Notes: generated from the letters alone by a model not told the origin. A stretch of DNA of 64,000 bases from Tetragenococcus solitarius NBRC 100494 (GCF_001544195.1 NZ_BCPY01000001.1:62001-126000); one strand, 5' to 3'. Positions 1 through 11,401 are shown, counted from the first letter of the stretch. Numbers and translations are program-made.

Positions 1-1496
<1,496 letters not shown>

Positions 1497-1577
1497 GGTT
1501 GTTCTTCCTTCCATCCATCATAACTTAGCAGTAAAGCTAAGTTGTTTTTTATCCGTCCGATTGTGATTCAAATAAGA

Positions 1578-1892
1578 TCATTCAGCTGAATGATCTCCAA
1601 TACTTTCTGTTACTTGAAAAGCAGCTTGAGTCCCAATTTTATCACCAAAATCCATATCAATATCCGGATAATGAGAAATATCTACATTTCTGACAAAATG
1701 AAGTCGTTTTAACTTTTCAATACTTTTTTCTATGTCTTCTTCATTAACATATAAAACTACATATTTCATTTGGTTAGAAACATAATGTACAAAGCCATAG
1801 CGCCGTAAGTTTTTTAACTGCTTTAAACTATAAACCCATACAATAAGCCCACGTCTCTTTTGAATTTCAAAGGATTTTGCATTATCTGACAT
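1578..1892 (-). CDS. ylbG: YlbG family protein (DUF2129)
   Basis: A 104-residue cytoplasmic protein of the YlbG family, recognised by RRGLIVWVYSLKQLKNLRRYG near the N-terminus and by its place between ylbF and rsmD. The reading frame is open further upstream, but the ATG at 1892 is chosen because GAGGAGG lies 9 bp before it and because it gives the usual N-terminus. The start overlaps the end of ylbF by 11 bp. No biochemical function is established for the family, and nothing in the sequence suggests one. Confidence 0.88.
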   Translation of the reverse strand: MSDNAKSFEIQKRRGLIVWVYSLKQLKNLRRYGFVHYVSNQMKYVVLYVNEEDIEKSIEKLKRLHFVRNVDISHYPDIDMDFGDKIGTQAAFQVTESIGDHSAE

Positions 1893-2307
1893 GGCAATGA
1901 CCTCCTCGACTAGTTTTACTTTCAAAGAAAGGATTTCCTGCATCGACTTTAATTTCTTCTGAAATAGCAAGCGCAATCGTTGAACCTATGACATCTAATA
2001 CGGTTTGCAATTTAGTCTCAGCATAATGAAATTCAGCAACTTTTGGATGAAGGTCTAAGGCACGTTTGGCTTCACGTACAGCAAGCTGTTTTTTTCTGCG
2101 ATCGGGTGCATATTTGCCATAAGCAGCAATCGCTTCGAAAGCTTCTCTTTTTGTAATAAAATCTTTTCGTAATTTTTGAACTTGTCCATCTTCATACATT
2201 GTACGCTTTTGCTGTAAATAGTTTTGAAAAGTCTTACTTTTTTTAAGCACATCGCATAATTGATCGACTTGATCTTCAATCATAAATAATTGATCATTAT
2301 AAATCAA
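1882..2307 (-). CDS. ylbF: YlbF/YmcA family regulator of RNA processing
   Basis: A 141-residue helical protein aligning end to end with Bacillus YlbF; family landmarks are the FGKYxPD-like AYGKYAPDRR segment and the AGNPFFES motif near the C-terminus. In Bacillus, YlbF forms the Y-complex with YmcA and YaaT, which acts with RNase Y in mRNA maturation. That role is inherited from the family and not shown here. The start is a TTG at 2307 whose first bases form TTGA with the stop of the preceding gene, a 4-bp stop/start overlap. The TTG start also gives the family's normal N-terminal length. Confidence 0.9.
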   Translation of the reverse strand: MIYNDQLFMIEDQVDQLCDVLKKSKTFQNYLQQKRTMYEDGQVQKLRKDFITKREAFEAIAAYGKYAPDRRKKQLAVREAKRALDLHPKVAEFHYAETKLQTVLDVIGSTIALAISEEIKVDAGNPFFESKTSRGGHCHVR

Positions 2308-3428
2308 TGGCTCTCACTTTCCTCTGCTTGAGATTCTAATTCTTTCCATAAGATTAACACATTTTCTTTTGAAAAGGCAACGGCTAATGAAGCGTCATCA
2401 GCTCGCATCAGCTGTTCTTTTAATACTGGCGTACTGTATAAGGTCAACACAGAAAAACTAGGATCATAAACGGGCAATTCTAAATGTCCGGAAACAGACG
2501 GATCTTTCAGCTCAGCTAATAAATCCGACATTTCTGTGTCATTTAAGATAAACGTACCAGGTTCGCTTTCTTCAAACCTTTGAAGTTCTTGCAGTCTTTC
2601 AGTCATTAAAATGTCTTCTTTGTCTTTATCAAAAGTATTTAACAAGTCCTCGCTACTTGCTTGCAGTTGGCTATCAAGCGAAAAAGCAGGCTTATCGTTT
2701 TTTTGACGGAGTAATTGAATTAAACGACTGGTTTGCCGTTTTTTAAACTGATCGATTTTATTCCAATGAACATCTCTTTCTTGCTTATAATAAGGAACTT
2801 CATCATTAGCGACTGTGTAAGGAGCAAGTTTTACCAAAGTTTCACTATCTAAGTAATCAACTGCGTACAGTCGACTTTCTCCTTGAGTTTGTTCAAAAAA
2901 TAAAATCGCAAAGCTGCCATTATCAAAAGCAATCAATGGACGGTAGTTCATATCATCTTCTTCTAATTCTAGATCGATTGATTGATCATGGTAATCAATT
3001 GTAAAGTTTGGATAAACCATAGTGATTTTGGATAATTCATCCATTGTCATGCCAAACTTAAAGGGTTCTATATCGTCGTTATTTTCTCCCAAATATTTGA
3101 TACTTTTGATTCTCTTATCTTTGGTATTTACCTCTAAAAGCCCGTCATCCACTTCATAGCGGTTAATCGTAAAAGAAAAACCTGAAGTCATACTTTCTTC
3201 TGGCTGACCATAAGCTTTTTCAAACTCATCTAAATCTTGGCCAATCCAATTAGCAAAACCAGCTGTTTGGATTGGCTCATAATTTAAATTCGTAGCAGGA
3301 GGCTCTTTATTTACTTGTTTTGTTGATTGATCTTCTGCCAAGTCTTGAGGAAACCAAACAGGTTGCATATACAATGCGATCAGAAAAAGAAGAAAAAGAC
3401 CTGCAAACAGAAAACTTCTTTTTTTCAT
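2304..3428 (-). CDS. CAP-associated domain protein, YlbC-like, membrane anchored
   Basis: A 374-residue protein with an N-terminal membrane anchor (about residues 5-22) and an extracytoplasmic domain of the CAP_assoc_N type. Examples are IGQDLDEFEKAYGQPEES and FKFGMTMDELSKI, the pattern also seen in Bacillus YlbC. The C-terminal part (from about residue 225, HWNKIDQFKKRQTSRL) occupies the place of the CAP/SCP domain. The usual histidine/glutamate signature and GEN motif of CAP proteins are not apparent, so the CAP fold may be degenerate. It lies 17 bp after pyc and overlaps ylbF. Function is unknown; a cell-surface role is inferred from topology only. Confidence 0.75.
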   Translation of the reverse strand: MKKRSFLFAGLFLLFLIALYMQPVWFPQDLAEDQSTKQVNKEPPATNLNYEPIQTAGFANWIGQDLDEFEKAYGQPEESMTSGFSFTINRYEVDDGLLEVNTKDKRIKSIKYLGENNDDIEPFKFGMTMDELSKITMVYPNFTIDYHDQSIDLELEEDDMNYRPLIAFDNGSFAILFFEQTQGESRLYAVDYLDSETLVKLAPYTVANDEVPYYKQERDVHWNKIDQFKKRQTSRLIQLLRQKNDKPAFSLDSQLQASSEDLLNTFDKDKEDILMTERLQELQRFEESEPGTFILNDTEMSDLLAELKDPSVSGHLELPVYDPSFSVLTLYSTPVLKEQLMRADDASLAVAFSKENVLILWKELESQAEESESH

Positions 3429-3445
3429 ATACCTAGACCTTTCTA

Positions 3446-6400
3446 TTATTTTTCTTCAATTTCAATTAACAAGTCTCCAGAAGCAATCGGTTCATTGGTG
3501 GTTACATAAACATGTTTTACTTCTCCATCAAAACCAGCGTCAATAGAAGTCTCCATTTTCATAGCTTCTGTTACCATCAACGTATCTCCGCGTTTTACTC
3601 GATCTCCACGTTTAACCAGAACATCTAAAACAGTACCTGACATGGTAGCGCCGATATGTTCCTTGTTCGTTGGTTCAGCTTTCTTTTTGACCGCAACACT
3701 TGTTTTTATCGAAGTATCTTTTATTACAATCTCGCGTCGTTGTCCATTCAAATTGAAAAAGAGGGTCCGGTTTCCTTCAATATCAGGCTCGCCTATTTCG
3801 TCCAAACGAATAATTAAGTCCTTCCCTTTTTCAATTTTTACATTAATTTTCTCTCCTTGACGCATGCCATTAAAAAATGTAGGTGTATCTAAAACTTTAA
3901 TATCCGCGTATTGTCCGTAGGCCTTTTGGTAATCTAAGAAAACGTCGGGGTACATTAAGTAGCTAAGCACTTCATCCTGCTTAGGGGTATAGCCAATCAG
4001 CTCTGCTAATTCGTCTCTTACTTGGTCAAAGTTTACAGGTTGGGCAAAGGTGCCCGGACGATCCGTGTAAGGTTTCTTCCCTTTTAAAATTATTTCTTGC
4101 AATTTCTCGGGGAAACCGCCTACCGGCTGGCCTAAATCGCCTCTAAATAGCGAAATGACAGATTCAGGAAAACTAATTGACTCTCCTTTTTCATAAATAT
4201 CTTCTTCTGACAAATCATTTTGCACCATAAATAAAGCCATATCGCCAACAACTTTAGAAGAAGGGGTTACTTTTACAATGTCTCCAAACATCATATTCAC
4301 TTGATGATACATTTGTTTAATTTCATCCCAACGATCAAACAAGCCGACTGCTTTAGCCTGTTGCTGTAAGTTAGAATACTGCCCGCCAGGCATTTCATGC
4401 ATATAAACTTCCGTTTGCGGTGCATTTAATCCACTTTCAAAAGCTTGGTAATACTGACGTACGTCTTCCCAATAATGATTTAAATTTTGTACATTTTCTA
4501 CTTGGATGTGAGGAACCCGATGACTATCATCTAAGGCATAGTATAAACTGCTCATACTTGGTTGGCTCGTTCCACCACTCATGGCGCTCATTGCTACATC
4601 AACAATGTCAACACCTGCTCTAACAGCTTCAGAATAAGTCATAATACCATTTCCACTCGTATCATGCGTATGCAAATGAATCGGCAAATCAACACTTTCT
4701 TTTAATTCACTAATTAAACGATAAGCCGCTTGCGGTTTTAACAGTCCGGCCATATCTTTTATGGCAATGATATGAGCCCCTAATTGTTCTAATTCTTTAG
4801 CCATATCTTTATAATATTGTACTGAATATTTCGGTCGATTAGGATCATTTATATCTCCTGTATAGCAAATCGCTGCTTCAGCAATTTTTCCTGTATCTCT
4901 TACTGCTTGAATGCTTCTTTCCATTTGCGGAAGCCAATTTAAACTGTCAAAGATACGGAAAACGTCCATTCCTTGTTTAGCTGCCTCGTTGATGAATTCA
5001 ACCAGTACATTATCAGGATAGTTGGAATAGCCTACCGCATTTGACCCACGAAATAGCATTTGTAATAAGGTATTGGGCATTTCTTTACGTAAAAGACGTA
5101 ACCTTTCCCAAGGGTCTTCTGTTAAAAACCGATAGCTAACATCAAAGGTAGCCCCTCCCCACATTTCACTAGAAAACAATTGAGGAATTCCTTTTTCTGT
5201 TTGTTCAGCAATTCTTGCCAAATCATGGGTACGTACACGAGTAGCAAGTAAACTTTGATGAGCGTCACGAAAAGTTGTATCGGTCAAAAGGACTTCATTT
5301 TGTTGACGGACCCATTGACTTAGTTGATCTGCTCCTTTTTTGTCTAAAATATTTTTAGGCGTTTGATCCACTGTTGCCTCGATAAGATTTTCTGGAATCC
5401 GTGGCTCTTCGTAATAAGGTTTTTCTTGCTTTTCAATACCGGGAAAGCCGTTAATTGTAATCTCACCAATATATTTCATCGTCTTATTACCGCGGTCTCG
5501 TGTAAAAGAGAATTCAAATAACTCAGGCGATTGATCGATGAATGTTGTCGTCATCTCACCTGAACGAAATTCCGGATGAGAAACGACATTTTTTAAAAAA
5601 GGCATATTAGTTTTTACGCCACGTATGCGAAATTCTTTTATACAACGAGCCATTTTAGCAATTGCTTGTTCAAAAGTTGCTGCATGTGTACATACTTTAA
5701 CTAATAAAGAATCAAAATAAGGAGTAACGACAGCACCGGCGTAAGCATTTCCTACGTCAAGACGAACACCAAAACCACCAGGTGAACGATAGGTATCAAT
5801 TTTTCCAGTATCTGGCATAAAATCATTTAAAGGATCTTCTGTGGTAATCCGACACTGTATTGCCGCTCCTTTAAAAGAGATGTTTTTTTGTTTAGGTAGG
5901 CCAATTTCTTGATGAATATCTTTTCCTTGAGCGATTAAAATTTGCGTCGTTACGATATCTACATCCGTGATCATTTCAGTGATGGTGTGTTCTACTTGAA
6001 CCCGTGGATTTACTTCAATGAAGTAGTATTGATCATCTTCAACTAGAAATTCTACTGTTCCTGCATTCATATAACCGACATGCTTCATTAAGTGAACAGC
6101 TGCTGTACAGATTTTATTCCGCATTTCGTCGCTTAAAGAAACACATGGAGCGACTTCGACCACTTTTTGGTGCCTTCTTTGGACAGAACAATCCCGCTCA
6201 AATAAGTGTATAATGTTACCATGAGCATCACCTAAGATTTGCACCTCAATATGTTTAGGATTAGCAATGTATTTTTCTACATAAATTTCTTCACTTCCAA
6301 AGGCTGCTTTGGCTTCGCTTCTTGCACGCTTAAAACCTTCTCGAGCTTGCTTTTCATCATAAGCGACTCGCATGCCACGACCTCCACCGCCTAAGGCAGC

Positions 6401-6874
6401 TTTAATCATAATTGGATAGCCGTTTTCTTTAGCAAATCTAACAACTTCCTCAGCATCAGCAACAGGCCCATCTGAGCCAGGTATTGCTTGAATACCTGCA
6501 GCAACTGCTGCTTGCTTTGCTTTAATTTTATCCCCAAAAATATCTAAATGATGAGGAGTTGGACCGATGAATGTAATTCCCTCTTCTTTACAACGGGTAA
6601 CAAATTCCAAGTTTTCGGATAAAAATCCATAGCCGGGATGGATTGCTTGAGCGCCAGACTCCTTAGCAATACGAATAATATCTTCAATATCTAAATAAGC
6701 TTCAATAGGCTTTTTACCTTTCCCTACTAAGTAAGCTTCATCTGCTTTAAAACGATGAACTGAATATTCGTCTTCCTTGGCGTAAATAGCTACTGTCTTT
6801 ATATTTAATTCAACACATGCCCGAAAAACACGCGTGGCAATCTCTCCACGATTAGCAACAAGAATCTTATCCAT
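3446..6874 (-). CDS. pyc: Pyruvate carboxylase
   Basis: A single-chain biotin enzyme of 1142 residues that makes oxaloacetate from pyruvate, bicarbonate and ATP. Domains in order: biotin carboxylase (1-450; HPGYGFLSEN, and the glycine-rich ATP loop ALGGGGRGMR), carboxyltransferase (about 530-800; TTFRDAHQSLLATR and HLHTHDTSGNG metal-binding residues), the central linker region, and the biotin carrier domain with EAMKM (biotinylated Lys about 1106). All are intact and of usual length. In related Firmicutes this enzyme is allosterically inhibited by cyclic di-AMP; that is family knowledge, not seen here. GAGGAG precedes the ATG. A 16-bp palindrome at 6908-6923 lies just upstream. Confidence 0.98.
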   Translation of the reverse strand: MDKILVANRGEIATRVFRACVELNIKTVAIYAKEDEYSVHRFKADEAYLVGKGKKPIEAYLDIEDIIRIAKESGAQAIHPGYGFLSENLEFVTRCKEEGITFIGPTPHHLDIFGDKIKAKQAAVAAGIQAIPGSDGPVADAEEVVRFAKENGYPIMIKAALGGGGRGMRVAYDEKQAREGFKRARSEAKAAFGSEEIYVEKYIANPKHIEVQILGDAHGNIIHLFERDCSVQRRHQKVVEVAPCVSLSDEMRNKICTAAVHLMKHVGYMNAGTVEFLVEDDQYYFIEVNPRVQVEHTITEMITDVDIVTTQILIAQGKDIHQEIGLPKQKNISFKGAAIQCRITTEDPLNDFMPDTGKIDTYRSPGGFGVRLDVGNAYAGAVVTPYFDSLLVKVCTHAATFEQAIAKMARCIKEFRIRGVKTNMPFLKNVVSHPEFRSGEMTTTFIDQSPELFEFSFTRDRGNKTMKYIGEITINGFPGIEKQEKPYYEEPRIPENLIEATVDQTPKNILDKKGADQLSQWVRQQNEVLLTDTTFRDAHQSLLATRVRTHDLARIAEQTEKGIPQLFSSEMWGGATFDVSYRFLTEDPWERLRLLRKEMPNTLLQMLFRGSNAVGYSNYPDNVLVEFINEAAKQGMDVFRIFDSLNWLPQMERSIQAVRDTGKIAEAAICYTGDINDPNRPKYSVQYYKDMAKELEQLGAHIIAIKDMAGLLKPQAAYRLISELKESVDLPIHLHTHDTSGNGIMTYSEAVRAGVDIVDVAMSAMSGGTSQPSMSSLYYALDDSHRVPHIQVENVQNLNHYWEDVRQYYQAFESGLNAPQTEVYMHEMPGGQYSNLQQQAKAVGLFDRWDEIKQMYHQVNMMFGDIVKVTPSSKVVGDMALFMVQNDLSEEDIYEKGESISFPESVISLFRGDLGQPVGGFPEKLQEIILKGKKPYTDRPGTFAQPVNFDQVRDELAELIGYTPKQDEVLSYLMYPDVFLDYQKAYGQYADIKVLDTPTFFNGMRQGEKINVKIEKGKDLIIRLDEIGEPDIEGNRTLFFNLNGQRREIVIKDTSIKTSVAVKKKAEPTNKEHIGATMSGTVLDVLVKRGDRVKRGDTLMVTEAMKMETSIDAGFDGEVKHVYVTTNEPIASGDLLIEIEEK

Positions 6875-6907
6875 TCAACCACTCCTCAAATTTAATCTTA
6901 TCATTTA

Positions 6908-6923
6908 TTTGGCATGTGCCAAA
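6908..6923. promoter_or_regulatory. Palindrome upstream of pyc, possible operator
   Basis: TTTGGCA-TG-TGCCAAA: two perfect 7-bp inverted arms with a 2-bp centre, 34 bp before the pyc start codon in the ftsW-pyc gap. It has no T-run on the minus strand, so it is a better operator candidate than terminator. No regulator can be named. A separate hairpin with arms AGCTGAA/TTCAGCT sits at about 6940-6975 between it and ftsW. Confidence 0.4.
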
Positions 6924-6982
6924 AATTTACTTACGGAAAAGCTGAAAAATAAGTAACATACTCATTCTTCAGCTCTGTTTTG

Positions 6983-8143
6983 TTACATTTCATTTAACAT
7001 TGCTTTTTTCTTTTCATCTGCACTAATATTTAAAACAAAACCGATACAAATCGAAAACATCATCAAACTCGACCCGCCTTGGCTGATAAAAGGAAAGGTA
7101 ATTCCAGTTAATGGTATAATTCCAGTAATGCCTCCTAAATTAATAAAGATGGAAATTAAAAATAATGAAGCAATGCCAATGCACATAATCGAATTAAAAG
7201 GATCTTTAGAACGAATACCAATTAATAAGATCCGTGCAATCATGTAAAACAAAGCCCCTAAAATCAAAATAGCAACAATGAGGCCTAATTCTTCAACTAC
7301 AATAGCAAAAGCATAATCGGTATGAGCAAATTGCAAAAAGCCCTTCTTTTGGATACTATTTCCTAATCCTCGTCCAAATAATCCACCGTTAAATAAGGCA
7401 TAGTATCCATGAATCATTTGATGTCCATCCCCATATTCATCAATAAAGGGATTGCGAAATACGGCAAATCTCGATAGCACATAATTAGGTAAGAAATATT
7501 TACCAAAAGTATTGACACCAAGTATAGCTAGCACACTACCGACGATCCCAATTAAGCCCCCATATAGGGTATAAAGATAATTAACGCCGCTTGCAAGTAG
7601 TAAAATTAATACAATCAAAACAACAATCGCTGCATTTCCAAAGTCAGGGTAAAGTAATAACATGACAGTTGGAATAACCATAGCAAATAAAGAACCTTTA
7701 ATACTAGTTAAAAAATGAGCTTGTACATGATTTTGCTGTCTTGCTAAGGTTGTAGAAAAAAACCATACAACCACTAATTTAAAAAATTCTACCGGCTGGA
7801 TTGTTCCCATCCCAGGGATTTGTATCCAACCATAAGCACCGTTTACTGGTTTAAAAGCAAAAGCTACCAGCAATAAAAAGCTAACAAATATCAAAGCAGC
7901 AAAGGTAAGTTTTTTGCTCTTTAATACCTCAGTCTTTAATCTATAAATAATAAAGATTAAAAGTAAGCTAATAAACCAAAAAATAAATTGAAAGATGGCT
8001 TGTCTAGCCGGATTATCTCCATCTTCTAACAATACGTAAGAAGTTGTGCTATAGACCATCATCAGTCCAATAACTGTTAAAAATAAATAAGGGATTAAGA
8101 TTCCCCAATCTAAAAAGCGTCTTTTTTTTATCTTGTTTGGCAA
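6983..8143 (-). CDS. ftsW: FtsW/RodA/SpoVE family peptidoglycan glycosyltransferase
   Basis: A 386-residue polytopic membrane protein (about ten membrane segments) of the SEDS family, which polymerises lipid II; FtsW members work with a class B penicillin-binding protein at the division septum. Family marks are YPDFGNA (catalytic Asp region), GRGLGNSIQK and the C-terminal PLTGITFPFISQGGSS. FtsW rather than RodA is inferred from its place next to ylaN and pyc, as in Bacillus. Start is TTG at 8143, 8 bp after AAGGAGG; the ylaN stop is only 3 bp upstream. Confidence 0.93.
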   Translation of the reverse strand: MPNKIKKRRFLDWGILIPYLFLTVIGLMMVYSTTSYVLLEDGDNPARQAIFQFIFWFISLLLIFIIYRLKTEVLKSKKLTFAALIFVSFLLLVAFAFKPVNGAYGWIQIPGMGTIQPVEFFKLVVVWFFSTTLARQQNHVQAHFLTSIKGSLFAMVIPTVMLLLYPDFGNAAIVVLIVLILLLASGVNYLYTLYGGLIGIVGSVLAILGVNTFGKYFLPNYVLSRFAVFRNPFIDEYGDGHQMIHGYYALFNGGLFGRGLGNSIQKKGFLQFAHTDYAFAIVVEELGLIVAILILGALFYMIARILLIGIRSKDPFNSIMCIGIASLFLISIFINLGGITGIIPLTGITFPFISQGGSSLMMFSICIGFVLNISADEKKKAMLNEM

Positions 8144-8146
8144 GTG

Positions 8147-8446
8147 CTATACCTCCTTGCCATTTTCAATAACTTTGATTTCTTCATAAATATCATTATA
8201 TAATTGATTTAAATCACGCTCAAGATCACTGAGCAGTTGTTGTCCTGTTTCATCGGAAATAATTCCTAAACGAATCGAAAAAGATACTTGCCTAGATAAA
8301 CCATACATTTGTGTATCAACAATTTCTTCAAATGCTTTACACTGGGTAATGCATAAATGGTTTTGCTGATTTTTAATTAGCATTTTAATACGATCTGCCT
8401 CTTGATAAAGCAAGTCTAGTGCTAATTCCGGAGAAATAGATTCCAT
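8147..8446 (-). CDS. ylaN: YlaN family protein (DUF1507)
   Basis: A 99-residue all-helical protein that matches YlaN over its whole length (SPELALDLLYQEADRIKMLIKNQ, then LSDLERDLNQLY). In Bacillus and Staphylococcus YlaN is needed under iron limitation and has been linked to the Fur iron regulator. Whether that holds here is an inference. GGAGGG lies 8 bp before the ATG. It is directly followed by ftsW, an order conserved in Bacilli, and is transcribed separately from typA, which ends in a terminator upstream. Confidence 0.9.
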   Translation of the reverse strand: MESISPELALDLLYQEADRIKMLIKNQQNHLCITQCKAFEEIVDTQMYGLSRQVSFSIRLGIISDETGQQLLSDLERDLNQLYNDIYEEIKVIENGKEV

Positions 8447-8548
8447 TATAGGTCCCTCCTCTACTTATGTTTTTCCATTATAGCACAAACTTTATTCAAA
8501 TTGGATGATTGGTTTTAGCAATTATTAATAAATTAAATAATTCTTCTT

Positions 8549-8583
8549 AAAAAAATAGAGGCTACATACAACATAGTCTCTAT
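8549..8583 (-). terminator. Rho-independent terminator after typA
   Basis: Inverted arms ATAGAGGCTA (8555-8564) and TAGTCTCTAT (8574-8583) with one mismatch. On the minus strand the stem is followed directly by a run of T residues, placed just past the typA stop codon. Confidence 0.85.
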
Positions 8584-8601
8584 CTTTCATCTTTATTACT
8601 A

Positions 8602-10434
8602 TTAGTTTTTCTTTTGTCTTTTTGCTGCTTTTTCACGTTCAGATTTATTTAAAATCTGCTTACGTAAACGAACATTTTGCGGTGTTATTTCGCAATACTC
8701 ATCTTCATTGATAAACTCAATCGATTCTTCTAGTGTTAGAATTCGGGGTTTTTTAATCGTTGAAGTTTGGTCTTTTGTTGCGGAACGAACATTTGTCATT
8801 TGTTTTGCTTTTGTAATATTGACACCCAGGTCATTTTCACGAGCGTTTTCACCTACGATCATGCCTTCATAAACTTCTGTATTAGGTTCTACAAAAACAG
8901 TCCCACGTTCTTCAATATTCATAATAGAATAAGTTGTCGCTTTACCAGCATCAATGGAAACTAATGCACCGTGATTTCTACCAGCGAGTTGCGCCTTTAA
9001 CATAGGCAAATATTGATCAAAGGTATGATGCATAATTCCATAACCACGTGTCATAGATAAGAATTCATTATTATACCCGATAAGTCCGCGTGAAGGTACT
9101 TGAAAAATTAAACGTACTTGACCGTTTCCGCTGTTAATCATGTCTTGCATTTCACCTTTGCGCGTGCCCAAAGATTCAATCACAGAGCCCATGTATTCTT
9201 CTGGTGTATCAATTTGTACACTCTCAAATGGTTCGCATTTCACGCCATCGATTTCTCTTTCGATAACTTCTGGGCGAGAAACTTGAAGTTCATAGCCTTC
9301 GCGACGCAAGTTTTCGATTAAAATAGATAAATGTAGTTCCCCGCGTCCAGAGACTGTCCATGAATCGGGAGTAAGTGGTTCTACTCGTAAAGAAACGTCT
9401 GTTTGCAGTTCTTTCATCAAACGTTCTTCAAGCTTTCTAGCAGTTACATGCTTTCCTTCTTGACCTGCAAATGGTGAATTATTGACTAAAAAGGTCATTT
9501 GCAAGGTAGGTTCATCAATCCGTAATATTGGAAGAGCATCTTGGTGGTCATAAGGTGTGATTGTTTCACCGACAAAAATATCTTCCATCCCTGCGATAGC
9601 AATTAAATCACCAGCCTTAGCTTCTGTGATTTCTTCTCGTTGCAACCCAAAATAACCAAATAATTGACTTACACGGAATTTTTTCACATTACCATCAAGT
9701 TTGATCAAAGCAACTTGGTCACCAACTTTAATCTTACCGCGGAAAATACGGCCGACTCCGATACGACCTACATAATCATTATAATCCAGTAAAGAAACTT
9801 GGAACTGTAAAGGTTCATCGCTATTATCAACAGGAGCTGGAATGTGCTCAATAATTGTGTCGAATACGGGTGCCATAGTTGTTTCTTGTTGACTTGGATC
9901 ATCCGAAAGACTGGAAGTGCCATTGATCGCCGATGCATAAATAACTGGAAAGTCCAATTGTTCGTCATCAGCGCCTAATTCGATAAATAGTTCCAAAACT
10001 TGATCCACTACAAATTGCGGACGAGCTTCCGGCTTATCAATTTTATTAACGACTACGATTGGCGTTACGTTTTGATCCAATGCTTTTTTCAAAACAAAAC
10101 GAGTTTGAGGCATAGTGCCTTCATAAGCATCTACTAAGAGGACTACGCCATCGACCATTTTCATAATACGTTCAACTTCACCACCAAAGTCCGCGTGCCC
10201 TGGTGTGTCTAAAATATTAATACGGGTATTACGATATTGGACAGCCGTGTTTTTAGATAAAATAGTGATACCGCGTTCTTTTTCAATATCATTATTGTCC
10301 ATAGCTCTTTCTTGTAAATCTTTTCTTCCATCTAATGTTTCTGATTGTTTTAATAATTCATCAACTAAGGTTGTTTTTCCATGGTCAACGTGGGCAATGA
10401 TTGCCACATTGCGAATTGTATCTCTATATTTCAA
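8602..10434 (-). CDS. typA: Ribosome-associated GTPase TypA/BipA
   Basis: A 610-residue translational GTPase related to EF-G. G1 is AHVDHGKT (residues 14-21), G3 is DTPGHADFGGEVERIM and G4 is NKID; they are followed by domain II, an EF-G-like domain V and the BipA-specific C-terminal domain. It binds 70S ribosomes and supports ribosome assembly and stress or cold growth in other bacteria. Start is TTG at 10434, which gives the family's N-terminus MKYRDTIRNVAIIAHVDHGK and follows AAGGAG by 10 bp; the nearby ATG in another frame soon meets a stop. It stands alone, between suhB and a terminator. Confidence 0.97.
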   Translation of the reverse strand: MKYRDTIRNVAIIAHVDHGKTTLVDELLKQSETLDGRKDLQERAMDNNDIEKERGITILSKNTAVQYRNTRINILDTPGHADFGGEVERIMKMVDGVVLLVDAYEGTMPQTRFVLKKALDQNVTPIVVVNKIDKPEARPQFVVDQVLELFIELGADDEQLDFPVIYASAINGTSSLSDDPSQQETTMAPVFDTIIEHIPAPVDNSDEPLQFQVSLLDYNDYVGRIGVGRIFRGKIKVGDQVALIKLDGNVKKFRVSQLFGYFGLQREEITEAKAGDLIAIAGMEDIFVGETITPYDHQDALPILRIDEPTLQMTFLVNNSPFAGQEGKHVTARKLEERLMKELQTDVSLRVEPLTPDSWTVSGRGELHLSILIENLRREGYELQVSRPEVIEREIDGVKCEPFESVQIDTPEEYMGSVIESLGTRKGEMQDMINSGNGQVRLIFQVPSRGLIGYNNEFLSMTRGYGIMHHTFDQYLPMLKAQLAGRNHGALVSIDAGKATTYSIMNIEERGTVFVEPNTEVYEGMIVGENARENDLGVNITKAKQMTNVRSATKDQTSTIKKPRILTLEESIEFINEDEYCEITPQNVRLRKQILNKSEREKAAKRQKKN

Positions 10435-10609
10435 TATTCATTTGCTCCTTTAAAATTCAATCAACTTATCAATCGTCTCAATAGAATAAGTGTTAAATTA
10501 TTTCTACTTCATAACAGATAATACTACGCTCGACAAGTCATTATATCAAAAATTCTTTCTGAAAACCAGTGAAAACATTTCAAATTTGTAAATTTCTTAC
10601 AAATTTCAT

Positions 10610-11401
10610 CTAATTTTCGTCTTTAGCTTCCTCGACTAAAGCCATCATTTTTTCATAAGCTTTAGGAGTTGCTGCAATGAAATGTTCACGGCCATCAAAT
10701 TTTAAAGGTCTGCCATTGATGTTTGATACCTTCATGCCAAATGCTTCTAACATAGCATTGCCTGCTGCGTAATCCCAAGGTGCTAAACTGGAAACGTAAG
10801 CACTACGCTCTCCTCTTAATAGCCCTATCAGTTCCAAACCAGCACAGCCCGACATACGAACACCCATCGAGTGTTCAGCCATTACCTGCGCATTATAGCT
10901 ATTTTTACGATACATACTTGAATTCATTCCTACTAGACCATCTTTTAAAGACAGATCATCCGGTGCTTTTAAATTTTCTTCATTTATAAAAACACCGATT
11001 TCTTTGCCTCCCCATAAAAGAAGATCCTCCATTACGTTGTAGATAAAACCTAGTTTTCCTTGTCCTTGTTCATATACACCAATCATAATACAAAAATTTT
11101 CTCGTTCTAAGACAAAATTTAAAGTGCCATCAATAGGATCAATGATAAACACACGACCTGAAAAATCGGTTAAATGATCACGTCCGTTTTCTTCTGCTAA
11201 AATTTTTGCATCAGGGTCAAAAGCACTGATCTGTTCAATCAAAAAATCTTGAACTTTTTGATCAACATTTGTCACTAAATCTCGACGACCATTTTTTGTA
11301 TCCACTGTCATCTCGTTTTTAGCAATTTCTTTTTTAATTAATTCTGCCGCTTCTTTCATCCAATTTTTTATTTCATTAATCATAATTTGCATCTGATTCA
11401 T
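10610..11401 (-). CDS. suhB: Inositol monophosphatase family protein
   Basis: A 263-residue Mg2+-dependent phosphatase of the IMPase/SuhB family. The metal-binding signature DPIDGTLNF (Asp88-Asp91), the preceding acidic pair AEEN (about 69-72) and the C-terminal WDYAAG motif are intact. The physiological substrate is not deducible; relatives hydrolyse inositol phosphates, fructose-1,6-bisphosphate or NADP. The start overlaps the yktA stop by 4 bp (ATGA), so the two genes are translationally coupled, as in Bacillus (yktA-yktC). Confidence 0.9.
   Translation of the reverse strand: MNQMQIMINEIKNWMKEAAELIKKEIAKNEMTVDTKNGRRDLVTNVDQKVQDFLIEQISAFDPDAKILAEENGRDHLTDFSGRVFIIDPIDGTLNFVLERENFCIMIGVYEQGQGKLGFIYNVMEDLLLWGGKEIGVFINEENLKAPDDLSLKDGLVGMNSSMYRKNSYNAQVMAEHSMGVRMSGCAGLELIGLLRGERSAYVSSLAPWDYAAGNAMLEAFGMKVSNINGRPLKFDGREHFIAATPKAYEKMMALVEEAKDEN

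Noticed and set aside
1519-1546. Hairpin AACTTAGC/GCTAAGTT followed by T residues on plus, between ylbG and rsmD, as a terminator
   Set aside because: The T-run is on the plus side, while all genes here are on minus; it would not stop their transcription. It may be only a leader hairpin of rsmD.
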